A stretch of DNA of 64,000 nucleotides, taken from positions 1 to 64,000 of the forward strand of contig NZ_KB908463.1 in assembly GCF_000381965.1 (NCBI RefSeq). Direction: 5' to 3'. The position numbers and the translations under genes were made by a program. Shown here piece after piece: positions 55,387 to 64,000 of this stretch (its first letter is position 1; every line of letters starts with the position of its first letter). The notes under the pieces were generated by a model, which was not told the origin of the DNA, ran no database searches, and saw only the letters and a list, made by a program, of their open reading frames with translations. The stretch comes from Oceanimonas smirnovii ATCC BAA-899. GTDB taxonomy: Bacteria; Pseudomonadota; Gammaproteobacteria; Enterobacterales; Aeromonadaceae.

Positions 55387-56385
55387 ATGAAAATGACACT
55401 GACCAGTCTGGCCGTCGGTCTGCTGTTGGCAGGCCCGGCGGTTTATGCTCAGGGACCACGCAATGAGCCGGTGCAGCCAATACCGGCTGCTGAGGTAAGC
55501 GATGCAGCCATGGCGGAACTGGGAAAAAAGCTGTTCTTTGATCCTCGCCTGTCCCGTTCGGGTTTTATTTCCTGCAACTCCTGCCATAACCTGTCGATGG
55601 GAGGAACCGATAATCTTAAAACGTCCATTGGCCATAACTGGCAACAAGGGCCGATCAACTCACCTACGGTACTGAACTCCAGTCTCAACCTGGCTCAGTT
55701 CTGGGACGGTCGTGCCGCGGATCTCAAGGAACAGGCAGGCGGGCCCATCGCTAATCCGGGTGAAATGGCGTTTACTCATGAGCTGGCCATCGGAGTGCTG
55801 CAGTCCATTCCCGGTTATGTTTCCGAATTTGAGACGGTGTTTGGTCAGTCCGAGCTGGATATCGATATGGTCACCGACGCCATTGCCGCTTTTGAGGAAA
55901 CCCTGGTGACTCCTGACTCGCCGTTTGATCAGTGGCTGAAGGGAGATGATAACGCCCTGAGCGCTCAAGCCCTGGCCGGTTATCAGTTGTTCAAGCAAAG
56001 TGGCTGTGTGGCCTGTCATAACGGCCCCAATCTGGGCGGCACGTCTTTTCAGAAAATGGGGGTGGTGGAGCCCTATCAGTCCGACTCTGATGCCATTGGC
56101 CGTGCTGCCGTTACCGGTAAGGATGCTGATCGTTTTACCTTTAAGGTGCCGACCTTGCGTAATGTGGAGCTGACCTATCCCTATTTTCATGACGGCGAGG
56201 CAGCGACACTGGAAGAGGCGGTAGATATTATGGGGCGGTTACAGCTGGGCCGGGTTTACTCGAATCAGGAAGTCAGCCAGATAGTGGCGTTTCTGAAATC
56301 ATTGACCGGTGAGCAGCCCCGTTTCGAGCTGCCGATATTACCGCCGTCTACTAACCAAACGCCTGCACCCGAGCCCTTTGGCTAA
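55387..56385 (+). CDS. Dihaem cytochrome c peroxidase (MacA/CcpA family)
   Basis: A 332-aa periplasmic protein with signal peptide (cleavage after VYAQ near 20). Two haem sites are CNSCH near 60 and CVACH near 207, spaced as in bacterial dihaem peroxidases. It reduces hydrogen peroxide with electrons from cytochromes. It sits between yhfA and prkB, which are neighbours in E. coli, so it looks inserted into the conserved cluster. AGAAGGA ribosome site. Confidence 0.92.
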   Translation: MKMTLTSLAVGLLLAGPAVYAQGPRNEPVQPIPAAEVSDAAMAELGKKLFFDPRLSRSGFISCNSCHNLSMGGTDNLKTSIGHNWQQGPINSPTVLNSSLNLAQFWDGRAADLKEQAGGPIANPGEMAFTHELAIGVLQSIPGYVSEFETVFGQSELDIDMVTDAIAAFEETLVTPDSPFDQWLKGDDNALSAQALAGYQLFKQSGCVACHNGPNLGGTSFQKMGVVEPYQSDSDAIGRAAVTGKDADRFTFKVPTLRNVELTYPYFHDGEAATLEEAVDIMGRLQLGRVYSNQEVSQIVAFLKSLTGEQPRFELPILPPSTNQTPAPEPFG

Positions 56386-56434
56386 CAGCTGACATGCTTC
56401 TTTTCAGGCCCGGCCATGCCGGGCCTGTTTGTAT

Positions 56435-57304
56435 TCAGCGGATTTTTCCGGTTTCCAGCAACTGCTCCAGCATGGGACGCAAAATCAGCTCCATGGCAAA
56501 GCCCATTTTACCGCCGGGCACCACTATGGTGTTGCGCCGGGACATAAAAGCGCCGTCGATCATGGCCAGCAAGTAGGGAAAGTCGACGTTTTTGATACCA
56601 CGAAAACGAATCACCACCATGCTTTCATCCAGGCTGGGGATTACTTTAGCGCTGAACGGATTGGACGTATCTACCGTGGGTACTCGCTGAAAATTGATAT
56701 GAGTACGGGAAAACTGCGGCGTAATAAAGTTGATGTAGTCTTCCATGGAGCGGACGATGGAGTCGGTGACTGCTTCCCGGGAGTGGCCGCGCTCAGCGGT
56801 GTCACGGATTAGCTTTTGAATCCACTCCAGGTTAACAATGGGTACCATGCCCACCAGCAGGTCGACATGTTGGGCCACGTTGTGCTCGCCGGTGACCACA
56901 CCGCCGTGCAGGCCTTCATAAAACAGCAGGTTAGTATCGTCGGGCAGCTGTTGCCAGGGAGTAAAGGTACCCGGCATCTGGTTAAAGGGCACGGCTTCAT
57001 CAAAAGTATGCAGGTAGCGTCGGAACTGACCGGTGCCGGTATCGCCATATTCCTTGAAAAACTGCTCCAGCAGCTCAAAGTCGTTGGCCTCGGGGCCAAA
57101 ATAGCTGATATGCCGGCCCTGCTCTCTGGCCCGGCGAATGGCAACATCCATTTCCGGCCGGGTATAGCGGTGAAAGCTGTCACCTTCAAGCATGGCGGCT
57201 TTCACACCCAGCTGGGCAAACATGGACTGAAACACTTCAGTAGAGGTCGATGTGCCGGCACCCGAAGAGCCGGTCACCGCTATAATGGGGTGCTTGGCAG
57301 ACAT
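56435..57304 (-). CDS. prkB: Phosphoribulokinase-family protein PrkB
   Basis: A 289-aa P-loop kinase. It has GSSGAGTST near 12-20, EGDSFHRY near 40 and FYEGLHGG near 125. It resembles phosphoribulokinase, but no Calvin-cycle gene is here; the E. coli homologue has no known physiological role. Its place between the crp/yhfA pair and yheU-yheT is as in E. coli. Confidence 0.93.
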   Translation of the reverse strand: MSAKHPIIAVTGSSGAGTSTSTEVFQSMFAQLGVKAAMLEGDSFHRYTRPEMDVAIRRAREQGRHISYFGPEANDFELLEQFFKEYGDTGTGQFRRYLHTFDEAVPFNQMPGTFTPWQQLPDDTNLLFYEGLHGGVVTGEHNVAQHVDLLVGMVPIVNLEWIQKLIRDTAERGHSREAVTDSIVRSMEDYINFITPQFSRTHINFQRVPTVDTSNPFSAKVIPSLDESMVVIRFRGIKNVDFPYLLAMIDGAFMSRRNTIVVPGGKMGFAMELILRPMLEQLLETGKIR

Positions 57305-57362
57305 GACAAACCCTTAAATTGATGAAACCGACAGTGTTTATACGCAGTGCTCAGGGCCAAGG

Positions 57363-57590
57363 TCAAGGTTTGTGAGCGAAACGCTGTGCCGGCACTATGT
57401 TCACGGTTTCATGCAACTCACTATAAACAATGACCGCATCACCCCGCTCAAGTTGTTGTTTTACTTCTAATACTTTTTGTCCGAGCGAGATATCCTGCTC
57501 GCCATACTCTGTGCCTTCCTGCAGTACAAAGTGTTCAATCAAATTCTTGAGCGTGTCGTCGGACAAATCGCGATGGGAGATAATCATCAA
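57363..57590 (-). CDS. yheU: YheU-family protein (UPF0270)
   Basis: A 75-aa protein of the UPF0270 family ([29 protein letters not shown]). Function unknown. Its ATG overlaps the yheT stop by 4 nt, so the two genes are coupled. Confidence 0.93.
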   Translation of the reverse strand: MMIISHRDLSDDTLKNLIEHFVLQEGTEYGEQDISLGQKVLEVKQQLERGDAVIVYSELHETVNIVPAQRFAHKP

Positions 57591-58567
57591 TCGTGATCCT
57601 GAGTGAAAAGTAAGTGTTGCTGCAGCCAGCCGGGTATCCGGTGCTCCAGCCAGTAACGTGGCCGCCAGGGAGCGCCGTGCATAAAGCCCACATGGCCACC
57701 ATGACGGCTGAGCTCATAGGTAATGGCCGGAGGCAGGGCGTCTGCTTCCGGTATTACTGCATCTGTCATAAAGGGATCGTCGGCGGCATGCAGCACCAGC
57801 GTAGGCGTGATGATATCAGCCAGCCGTGGCAGACCGGAGCAGCGCCGGTAATAGTCATCCGCATCGTTAAAACCATGAATGGGGGCGGTCAGGCGGTTAT
57901 CAAACTCCCGCAGGCTGGCAATGGCGTTAATGTCGGTGTCAATACCGGCATGGCGATGACGGGCCAGTTTTCGCTGCCAGTTAAGCTTCATACGATCGAG
58001 CAGATAGCGCTGATATACTCGGGAGAATCCGCGGTTAATGCGATCGGCACAGGCCGCCAGCTGCAGAGGGGCCGATACCACCACCGCTGCACACAGCGGA
58101 TTCCGGTGATATTTAGCCAGATAATTTACCAGCATATTGCCCCCCAGAGAATAACCGATAGCCGCCATGACTCTGCCCGGAAAGCGCTGGCGCAGTGTGC
58201 TGAGCACAAAGGCTGCGTCTTCTGTTTCACCGGAGTGATAGGCTCGCAACAGCCGGTTGGGCTCGCCACTACAACCGCGAAAATGCATTAATACCGGCTG
58301 CCAGCCCTGATGGTGTAAGGCTGCCATCATGCCCTGTACATAATGAGACTGCACATCGCCTTCCAGGCCATGAAACAGCACTATCAGAGGGCGGGCTTCA
58401 TCTTGCAGCGGCATGGCCCAGGCCAGATCTATAAAGTCACCGTCGGGTAAGTCAAGCCGCTCGTTTTGGTAGTGCTGGCGCTGACGGTGCAGATAACGGG
58501 CAAGAATGGTTTGCAGATGAGCATTACGCGCCCACCAGGATGGCTGAAACCGGCTTGGATGGATCAT
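57587..58567 (-). CDS. yheT: Alpha/beta hydrolase YheT
   Basis: A 326-aa alpha/beta hydrolase. It starts [21 protein letters not shown]; the oxyanion region is [16 protein letters not shown], the nucleophile serine is in [10 protein letters not shown] near 145, and the late His is in [12 protein letters not shown]. Substrate unknown. ATG 58567 fits the family start, though its ribosome site is weak; the frame is open to 58651. Confidence 0.92.
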   Translation of the reverse strand: MIHPSRFQPSWWARNAHLQTILARYLHRQRQHYQNERLDLPDGDFIDLAWAMPLQDEARPLIVLFHGLEGDVQSHYVQGMMAALHHQGWQPVLMHFRGCSGEPNRLLRAYHSGETEDAAFVLSTLRQRFPGRVMAAIGYSLGGNMLVNYLAKYHRNPLCAAVVVSAPLQLAACADRINRGFSRVYQRYLLDRMKLNWQRKLARHRHAGIDTDINAIASLREFDNRLTAPIHGFNDADDYYRRCSGLPRLADIITPTLVLHAADDPFMTDAVIPEADALPPAITYELSRHGGHVGFMHGAPWRPRYWLEHRIPGWLQQHLLFTQDHD

Positions 58568-58669
58568 GGCAATGAGCTCAGAGGGAACAATGCACCTAAA
58601 ATACTGGGCGCAGACGCTAAAATCGAGTAAAACAACGCTCTCACCGAACACATTACTGGTAACCCTGTC

Positions 58670-59257
58670 ATGGATATCTCTCTGCTGGGGCCGGTGGCAG
58701 GTTTTGCGCTTGCTGCCTGTGGTACACCCGGCCCCAATAATATGTTACTGGCCAGCTCCGGCACTCATAATGGTTACCGGTCGTCACTCAAACTGTTGCT
58801 GGGTATCATGCTGGGGCTGCAGCTGCTGCTGCTGTTCACCGCGCTTGGGCTGGGCCGGTTGTTTGAGCTGTGGCCGGCGCTGCAATGGGGCCTTAAAATT
58901 GCCGGCAGTGGTTACTTGTTGTGGCTGGCCTGGCGCATTGCCGTGGCCCCGCCACCGAACAGTCATGAATCCGGTATGCGCTGGTATCAGGGTGCCCTTT
59001 TTCAGTTTCTGAACCCCAAATCCTGGTTAATGGCCATTTCTGCCATCAGCGGGTTTACCCTGGCAGGTGAACAATACTGGCCTTCGGCCTGGACGGTGCT
59101 GGGAGTGTTTTTAATGTGCGGCATCGTCACTGGTCACTTATGGACCTTGATAGGAATGCGGGTACGGCGCTGGCTGCACACTGATGTTCACTGGCGGCGG
59201 TTTAATAGTGTTATGGGAGCGCTGACGGCGGCCTGTGTGGTGATGATCTGGTACTGA
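58670..59257 (+). CDS. LysE-family amino acid exporter
   Basis: A 195-aa membrane protein with about six helices. The N-terminal TPGPNNMLLASSG and the central FQFLNPKSWLMAISAI are the LysE/RhtB signatures. It exports an amino acid or related metabolite. Its start is divergent from yheT. Confidence 0.9.
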   Translation: MDISLLGPVAGFALAACGTPGPNNMLLASSGTHNGYRSSLKLLLGIMLGLQLLLLFTALGLGRLFELWPALQWGLKIAGSGYLLWLAWRIAVAPPPNSHESGMRWYQGALFQFLNPKSWLMAISAISGFTLAGEQYWPSAWTVLGVFLMCGIVTGHLWTLIGMRVRRWLHTDVHWRRFNSVMGALTAACVVMIWY

Positions 59258-59335
59258 ATTTGCCCTTAACCGTTATCCTTTGAGCGCAAAGGGTGTAAAA
59301 TCTGGCCGGTTTTTTGTCTTCGATTCTGGGCTTTC

Positions 59336-60439
59336 ATGGTTTCTGACACAGATTTATTTAAAGATATTCGTCCTTATAATGATGACGAGGTGGCTGGCGC
59401 TATTGCCCGGCTGATTGCAGACGACGAGTTTATCGGTGCCATTGCCCGCTATCGCTATGGTGGTTTGTCCCGCATAGGCGGTGGCTTGGTCAAGGGACTG
59501 ATTCGCCTTTACCTGACCTGGCGCTGGCGTCGGGTCACCAGTGTGCATCAGGTGCAGCTGGAGGTAGCCCGTTTTATGGAAAAAATGATAGCGGGCACCA
59601 CTCAGGGCGTCAGCTATTCCGGGCTGGAGCATCTGGACCCGAATACCGGCTATCTGTTTATCTCCAATCACAGAGATATCGCCATGGATCCGGCCTTTGT
59701 CAACTGGGGCCTGTATACCCATCAGCTGAATACGGTGCGCATTGCCATTGGCGATAACCTGCTGCGCAAGCCCTGCGCCACCGAACTGATGAAGCTCAAC
59801 AAGAGCTTTATCGTCAAGCGCTCCGCCAAGGGGCCGCGGGAGATGATGAAGGCGTTCAGCGAGCTCTCTGCCTACCTGCGTCATTCTCTTGATGAACAGC
59901 ACTCTATCTGGATTGCTCAGAAGGAAGGGCGGGCCAAGGACGGTAATGACAAAACGGATCCGGCCATTCTTAAAATGTTCTATATGGAAGGGAAAAAGCA
60001 GAAAATTCCCTTTAACGACTACATTAGCAGCCTGAACCTGGTACCTGTCTCCATATCGTATGAATATGACCCCGGTGATGTAGCCAAAGCCCGGGAGCTG
60101 CACGCCAAGGAAACGGCCGGTGCTTATGAAAAAAGCGAATTCGAAGATATTCAAAGCATAGTGCAGGGCATTACCGGCCATAAAGGTCGGGTTCATGTGG
60201 CTTTTGGCAAGCCGCTGAACACAGACGCAGATAATGCTGATGAGCTGGCCCGCGAGATAGATCAGGAAATACACGCCAACTACCATTTGTTTCCCAGCAA
60301 TTTACTGGCAGCCGGCCAGACAGTGGGAGTAAATGACGCCGAGCGACGAGCCTTTGACGCACACATGAGCCAGGTACCTGCCGAGCTGCGCGAGCGGGTG
60401 CTGGCCATGTATGCCAGGCCGGTACTGAACAAGGGCTGA
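59336..60439 (+). CDS. 1-acyl-sn-glycerol-3-phosphate acyltransferase-like protein
   Basis: A 367-aa protein of the PlsC-type acyltransferase superfamily. The catalytic block reads SNHRDIAMDPAFV near 100-112. The His to Asp spacing to the second Asp is one residue longer than the classical HX4D, with an Asp also two residues after the His; relatives of this subfamily share NHRDI. A segment FIVKRSAKGPREMMKAF follows. It probably acylates a phospholipid precursor at the inner membrane, but the exact substrate is unknown. Confidence 0.82.
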   Translation: MVSDTDLFKDIRPYNDDEVAGAIARLIADDEFIGAIARYRYGGLSRIGGGLVKGLIRLYLTWRWRRVTSVHQVQLEVARFMEKMIAGTTQGVSYSGLEHLDPNTGYLFISNHRDIAMDPAFVNWGLYTHQLNTVRIAIGDNLLRKPCATELMKLNKSFIVKRSAKGPREMMKAFSELSAYLRHSLDEQHSIWIAQKEGRAKDGNDKTDPAILKMFYMEGKKQKIPFNDYISSLNLVPVSISYEYDPGDVAKARELHAKETAGAYEKSEFEDIQSIVQGITGHKGRVHVAFGKPLNTDADNADELAREIDQEIHANYHLFPSNLLAAGQTVGVNDAERRAFDAHMSQVPAELRERVLAMYARPVLNKG

Positions 60440-60497
60440 CGCGCTGAACCCCCGGCTTGTTACTGCCAACCGGCTGAGCGGGCTGCGGGTATTTGCC

Positions 60498-61343
60498 GTG
60501 GCTGCCCGCCATGGTAGTTATTCCGCTGCTGCTGACGAGCTCTGTGTGACTCAGGCGGCAGTCAGTCAGCAGATCCGCAATCTTGAATCTTCCCTTGGTT
60601 GCCGGCTGTTTGTGCGTAAGGGGGCTGGCATGGTGCTTACTTATGAAGGCCGCACTTTACTCCCTTTTGCCGAGCAAGGGCTGGCAACGCTTGAACAAGG
60701 TCTGAATCAATTGCTGTCACCTGCTGCCGGCCCGCTGCAGCTTAGTGTGTTGCCTTCTTTCGCGGCGCGCTGGCTGATGCCAAGATTATGGCGCTTTACC
60801 GAACTTCACCCTCATCTTGAGCTGCGGCTGCAGCCCAGTCAGCAACTGGCCGACTTTGCCGCTGGCGAAGCGGATCTGGCCATTCGCTATGGCGAAGGTA
60901 ATTATACTGGCCTGCACAGTGACTGGCTGATGAGTGATACTGCCTTTCCGGTGTGCGCGCCGGCGCTGGCGGCACAGCTACAGCGGGTAGAAGACCTGAT
61001 CAGGCTGCCGCTGGTGGCGGGCCCGGAATACGCCGGAGTAAGCTGGGCCAACTGGCTGGCCCTGAGCGGTAATGAGCACATATTGCCCCACTGCCGCCAG
61101 CTTACTGTGGGTGATGGTAATCTGGGGCTGGAGATGGTGCTGGCAGGGCAGGGCGTGGCGCTCAGCCGCTCTGTGCTGGTGGCCGACTTGCTGCGCGAGG
61201 GCAGGCTGTGCCGTCCCTTTTCCACCGAGCTGACACCCCAACACCGCTACTATCTGGTGTGGCGTCCCGACTCTTCACGCCTGAACGACATTGCTCTGGT
61301 GCGGGACTGGCTGAAGCAGGAAGCGCTTCAAGATCGGGAATAG
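60498..61343 (+). CDS. LysR-family transcriptional regulator, GcvA-like (start uncertain)
   Basis: A 281-aa protein as given. The helix-turn-helix is YSAAADELCVTQAAVSQQIRNLESSLGCRLFVR; an effector domain follows at about 75-275. The GTG start at 60498 removes the first helix of the family (upstream codons read LSGLRVFAVAARHGS), and no ATG, GTG or TTG lies in frame between the stop ahead of 60429 and 60498. A CTG at 60444 with AAGGG before it would give a complete N-terminus. The target is unknown. Confidence 0.82.
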   Translation: MAARHGSYSAAADELCVTQAAVSQQIRNLESSLGCRLFVRKGAGMVLTYEGRTLLPFAEQGLATLEQGLNQLLSPAAGPLQLSVLPSFAARWLMPRLWRFTELHPHLELRLQPSQQLADFAAGEADLAIRYGEGNYTGLHSDWLMSDTAFPVCAPALAAQLQRVEDLIRLPLVAGPEYAGVSWANWLALSGNEHILPHCRQLTVGDGNLGLEMVLAGQGVALSRSVLVADLLREGRLCRPFSTELTPQHRYYLVWRPDSSRLNDIALVRDWLKQEALQDRE

Positions 61344-61387
61344 GGATTGGGGAGCAGGGAGTGGAACAGACGCCTCGGGCAAGCGAG

Positions 61388-61425
61388 GCAGTAGCAGGGA
61401 TTGCCGGAGCCGGCCCTGCTACTGC
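61388..61425 (+). repeat. Intergenic hairpin related to copy B
   Basis: GCAGTAGCAGGG (61388-61399) and CCCTGCTACTGC (61414-61425) form perfect 12-bp arms. The arm and loop together contain GGGATTGCCGGAGCCG, which is also at 46034-46049 in copy B. It appears to be a partial or diverged member of the same family, between the LysR gene and rlmJ. Confidence 0.6.
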
Positions 61426-61463
61426 ATCGCGTTACAGAAAGGGAGAAAAAACGGCAGGCGTCG

Positions 61464-62306
61464 TCAGCCCTTCAGCCATTCCAGGGTAAAGCCGGCCTGC
61501 TCGTCCTGAGCCAGGGTCTGGCTTAAGGAGGGCAGCAGTTCGGCAAGCTTTTCATCCAGCTTCCAGGGCGGGTTCAGTACTATCATGCCGGAGCCATGCA
61601 TGCCAAAGTCGTCGGCCTGGCCCTGCACACTCAGCTCGGCGCACAGCACTTGCTCAAAGCCGAGCTGTGCCAGTGCCTGTTTCAACCCTTCACTGCGATC
61701 CACGGCCCTGGCCAGCAGCGGATACCAGACCGCGTAAATGCCGATGGGCCAGCGCTTGCGGGCCTTTTGCAGGGTGCCGGCTACCCGCTGATAATCTTCC
61801 TTCAGCTCATAGGGCGGATCAATCAATACCAGACCGCGCTTGGGCGTGGGCGGCAACAGGCCGACCAGCCCTTCAAAGCCGTCTCTGTGATGAATGGCCA
61901 CGCCGTCGCCGCTCAGATTCTGGCGCAGCAGCTCTACTTCGTTGTGATGCAGCTCCATCAGGTTGAGCCTGTCCTGGGGGCGCTGAAAGTGCGCCGCCAG
62001 CAGGGGTGAGCCGGGATAATGCTCCAGCGCATCGCCGGCATTGATGGCGCGAATGGCATTGAAATAGCCGGAAAGTTGCGGCCATTTCTCCTGTTCGTTC
62101 CAGAGCCTGGCAATGCCGCCCTGATACTCGGCCTTTTTCTGAGTCCATTCGTGGCTCAGGGTATAGCCGCCGGCACCGGAGTGAGTGTCGATATAGCTGT
62201 AGCCCTTGTCCTTGGCGCACAGCGATTCAAGAATAAAAGCCTGCACCGCGTGTTTGAGTACATCGGCATGATTGCCGGCGTGAAAGGCATGACGATAACT
62301 AAGCAT
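61464..62306 (-). CDS. rlmJ: 23S rRNA (adenine-2030-N6)-methyltransferase
   Basis: A 280-aa methyltransferase. It starts MLSYRHAFHAGNHADVLKHAV; DTHSGAGGY is near 40 and the amino-methylation motif is DPPYE near 163 (VLIDPPYELKEDYQRV). It uses S-adenosylmethionine to methylate A2030 of 23S rRNA. Confidence 0.96.
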   Translation of the reverse strand: MLSYRHAFHAGNHADVLKHAVQAFILESLCAKDKGYSYIDTHSGAGGYTLSHEWTQKKAEYQGGIARLWNEQEKWPQLSGYFNAIRAINAGDALEHYPGSPLLAAHFQRPQDRLNLMELHHNEVELLRQNLSGDGVAIHHRDGFEGLVGLLPPTPKRGLVLIDPPYELKEDYQRVAGTLQKARKRWPIGIYAVWYPLLARAVDRSEGLKQALAQLGFEQVLCAELSVQGQADDFGMHGSGMIVLNPPWKLDEKLAELLPSLSQTLAQDEQAGFTLEWLKG

Positions 62307-62317
62307 AAAAGTCTCTC

Positions 62318-62734
62318 TTAACCGGCAAGTTTAAGCTGCCACAGGTGAGCATTATCCACCTGTAACGTATTGAGGTAAGCAAGCAGGGCACCGCTGCCCG
62401 GCACGGCTGTCAGCACAGTGAGCAGCTCTTCCTGCTGCCAGCGCTCCAGCTCCAGCTCGTGCTGCAACAGCTGAGCATAGTCGTCGGCACCGAGTTCAGG
62501 CTTCAGCCGCCGGCGCAGACTCCGCCAGTGGGCAAACATGCCCCGCCGGCTTTCAAGCAGCGGCATAAAAGGCGCAAGTTCTGTGGTCTGCCCTTGCTCT
62601 TCCAGCAGCAGTAATAACAGCAGCAGATTTACATTGGCACCATAATCATCCTGCAGCTCCAGACAGGCGGCAGCTACACCGGGGCGGCTGTAATGCTGTT
62701 CACTGAATTTCCACAGCTCATCGGCGTTAATCAT
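62318..62734 (-). CDS. TIGR02444-family protein
   Basis: A 138-aa helical protein. The family is recognised from WKFSEQHYSRPGVAAACLELQDDYGANVNLLLLLL. Function unknown; homologues lie next to yheS, as here. ATG 62734 overlaps the yheS stop (ATGA), so the genes are coupled. Confidence 0.87.
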   Translation of the reverse strand: MINADELWKFSEQHYSRPGVAAACLELQDDYGANVNLLLLLLLLEEQGQTTELAPFMPLLESRRGMFAHWRSLRRRLKPELGADDYAQLLQHELELERWQQEELLTVLTAVPGSGALLAYLNTLQVDNAHLWQLKLAG

Positions 62735-64000
62735 GGCTGCTCCAGATCTTCCAGCTGCTCCTGCAGCGTCAGCCACTCTATTTCTGCCTCGGCCAGCTGT
62801 TGTTGCAGCGGGCTCTGATCTTTCAGCAGCTGCTGCAACCGGGCCTTGTGCTCGGCAGCGTAAATATCGGGGTCGGCCAGCTGCTGCTCTATAGCCGCCA
62901 GTTGCAGCTGGCAGCGCTCCATGTCTTTTTCCAGTTTGGTAATGGCCTTGCGCAGGGGCTGAGTCTGATGACGCAGCTCAGCCTGACGCCGCTTTTCAGC
63001 TTTGCGGGCCTGGGCCGAGTTGTCACCGGCGGTGCTGCTCTGAGCCGGTTGCTCGGCTTTATCCTGCTCGGTAAGCCACTGGTAATAATCATCAAGGTCG
63101 CCGTCAAACGGCTCAACCTTGCCGGCATCCACCAGATAGAATTCGTCGGTAGTGGCGCGCAGCAGGTGGCGGTCGTGAGACACGATGACCATGGCCCCTT
63201 CAAAGGCCTGCAGCGCCAGGGTGAGGGCCTCGCGCATGTCCAGATCCAGGTGGTTGGTGGGTTCATCGAGCAGCAGCAGATTAGGCTTCTGATAGACGAT
63301 CAGCGCCAGCACCAGCCGGGCCTTTTCACCGCCGGAAAAGGGACCTACCGGCTCTTTGACCTTGTCGCCATGAAAGTCAAAGCCGCCCAGGTAGTCGCGC
63401 AGGCTCTGCTCGGTGGCGTTGGGATCGAGCCGTGCCAGGTGAGTCAGTGCCGACTCCTGCGGATGCAGACTTTCCAGCTGATGCTGGGCAAAGTAGCCCA
63501 GCGCCACGCCTTTGCTGGCTTCCAGCTTGCCGTGCAGGGGCGTCAGCTCACCCGCCAGCAACTTGATAAAAGTGGATTTGCCGGCACCGTTGCGCCCCAG
63601 CAGACCGATGCGCGAACCGGGTACCAGGTTGAGCTTGATATTGGACAGAATTTCCTTGTTGCCATAACCGGCCGCCAGTTTTTCCATGGCAATCAGCGGC
63701 ACCGGCAGGCTGGCCGGCGGGCGAAAACTAAAGCTGAACGGGGAGTCGATATGAGCAGGCAGAATGCGCTCCATCTTTTCCATGGCCTTGAGCCGGCTCT
63801 GGGCCTGTTTGGCCTTGCTGGCCTTGTAGCGAAAGCGGTCCACGTAGCTTTGCATATGGCTGAGCGCTTTCTGCTGCTTTTCAAACATCGATTGTTGTAA
63901 TGCCAGCTGTTCGGCTCGCATGCGCTCAAAATCGGAGTAATTGCCGGTATATTCGTTCAGCTGGCTGTTTTCGATATGAATAATGCGGTTGACCACGGCA
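62731..64000 (-). CDS. yheS: ABC-F family ATPase YheS, 3' part
   Basis: The C-terminal 423 or so residues of a roughly 640-aa ABC-F protein; the 5' end lies beyond the window. The second ABC domain has Walker A LLGRNGAGKST, signature FSGGEKARLVLALIV, and Walker B LLLLDEPTNHLDL. A coiled-coil C-terminal extension follows at the end (KLEKDMERCQLQLAAIEQQL). The inter-domain linker NEYTGNYSDFE is present. ABC-F proteins act on the ribosome, not as transporters. Order relative to yheT and prkB recalls E. coli, with several genes inserted. Confidence 0.95.
   Translation of the reverse strand, partial: AVVNRIIHIENSQLNEYTGNYSDFERMRAEQLALQQSMFEKQQKALSHMQSYVDRFRYKASKAKQAQSRLKAMEKMERILPAHIDSPFSFSFRPPASLPVPLIAMEKLAAGYGNKEILSNIKLNLVPGSRIGLLGRNGAGKSTFIKLLAGELTPLHGKLEASKGVALGYFAQHQLESLHPQESALTHLARLDPNATEQSLRDYLGGFDFHGDKVKEPVGPFSGGEKARLVLALIVYQKPNLLLLDEPTNHLDLDMREALTLALQAFEGAMVIVSHDRHLLRATTDEFYLVDAGKVEPFDGDLDDYYQWLTEQDKAEQPAQSSTAGDNSAQARKAEKRRQAELRHQTQPLRKAITKLEKDMERCQLQLAAIEQQLADPDIYAAEHKARLQQLLKDQSPLQQQLAEAEIEWLTLQEQLEDLEQP

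Noticed and set aside
1-64000. CRISPR arrays, prophage, transposase or toxin-antitoxin genes
   Set aside because: No regular direct repeats with spacers and no proteins with such motifs were seen on either strand.

Overview
The window looks like chromosomal DNA of a gammaproteobacterium, most likely of the order Aeromonadales (an Oceanimonas/Oceanisphaera/Zobellella-like marine lineage). This rests on gene content and gene order (pyrBI, holD-rimI, rsd/hemE, mepM-znuA/znuCB, crp-yhfA-prkB-yheU-yheT...yheS), the long form of PurC, a complete Crp, and moderately high GC. No sequence search was run, so the genus is a guess. Most of the window is core housekeeping sequence. The accessory parts are 486-3422, roughly 14.7-20.5 kb, and the repeat-bearing spacers near 45.9, 53.5 and 61.4 kb.

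Layout. 1-400: the end of an rRNA operon (5S rRNA, tRNA-Asp) with terminators. 486-3422: a secreted serine hydrolase and an orphan TpsB-type outer-membrane transporter. 3453-4981 (minus): pyrBI with a leader peptide and attenuator, back-to-back with tRNA-Trp. 5283-8642: holD-rimI, an M23 peptidase and an unusual NRAMP-fold transporter. 9087-11997: pntAB. 12117-16291: periplasmic 5-hydroxyisourate hydrolase divergent from an HprRS-type two-component system with a candidate operator, then a second serine hydrolase. 16451-20517: azlCD and a three-gene ABC importer of the phosphonate/selenate type with a duplicated, fused permease. 20514-23734 (minus): an SDR reductase, the membrane urate oxidase PuuD and TapT. 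23930-30644: prfC, yjjV and a nucleoside catabolism operon (nupC-deoC-deoB-deoD, without deoA). 30630-38049: ytjB/serB, a large two-PilZ protein, radA, a small PilZ protein, rsd and hemE. 38105-44973: a MepM-like peptidase, the Zur-type zinc uptake locus znuA/znuCB, a UDG-family protein, a 2-hydroxyacid dehydrogenase, yjaG and a MarR regulator. 45136-51461: histidine utilisation (hutC, hutI, hutU, hutH) with HutC boxes and an embedded yaeQ. 51581-64000: a DUF457 protein, purC, a small monooxygenase, crp/yhfA, a dihaem peroxidase, prkB-yheU-yheT, lysE, an acyltransferase, a LysR regulator, rlmJ, a TIGR02444 protein and the 3' part of yheS.

How the genes connect. PuuD oxidises urate and the exported HiuH would hydrolyse the product, so two purine-catabolic steps lie about 9 kb apart. 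The deo genes use (deoxy)nucleosides imported by NupC. The hut genes degrade histidine under HutC and possibly Crp, which is also encoded here. The most unusual DNA feature is a family of about 97-bp intergenic elements with terminal inverted repeats and two internal hairpins whose arms differ by compensatory changes between copies. The best candidates for under-described biology are that repeat family, the fused-permease ABC importer, the non-canonical NRAMP protein, the orphan TpsB/serine-hydrolase pair and the PilZ proteins flanking radA.
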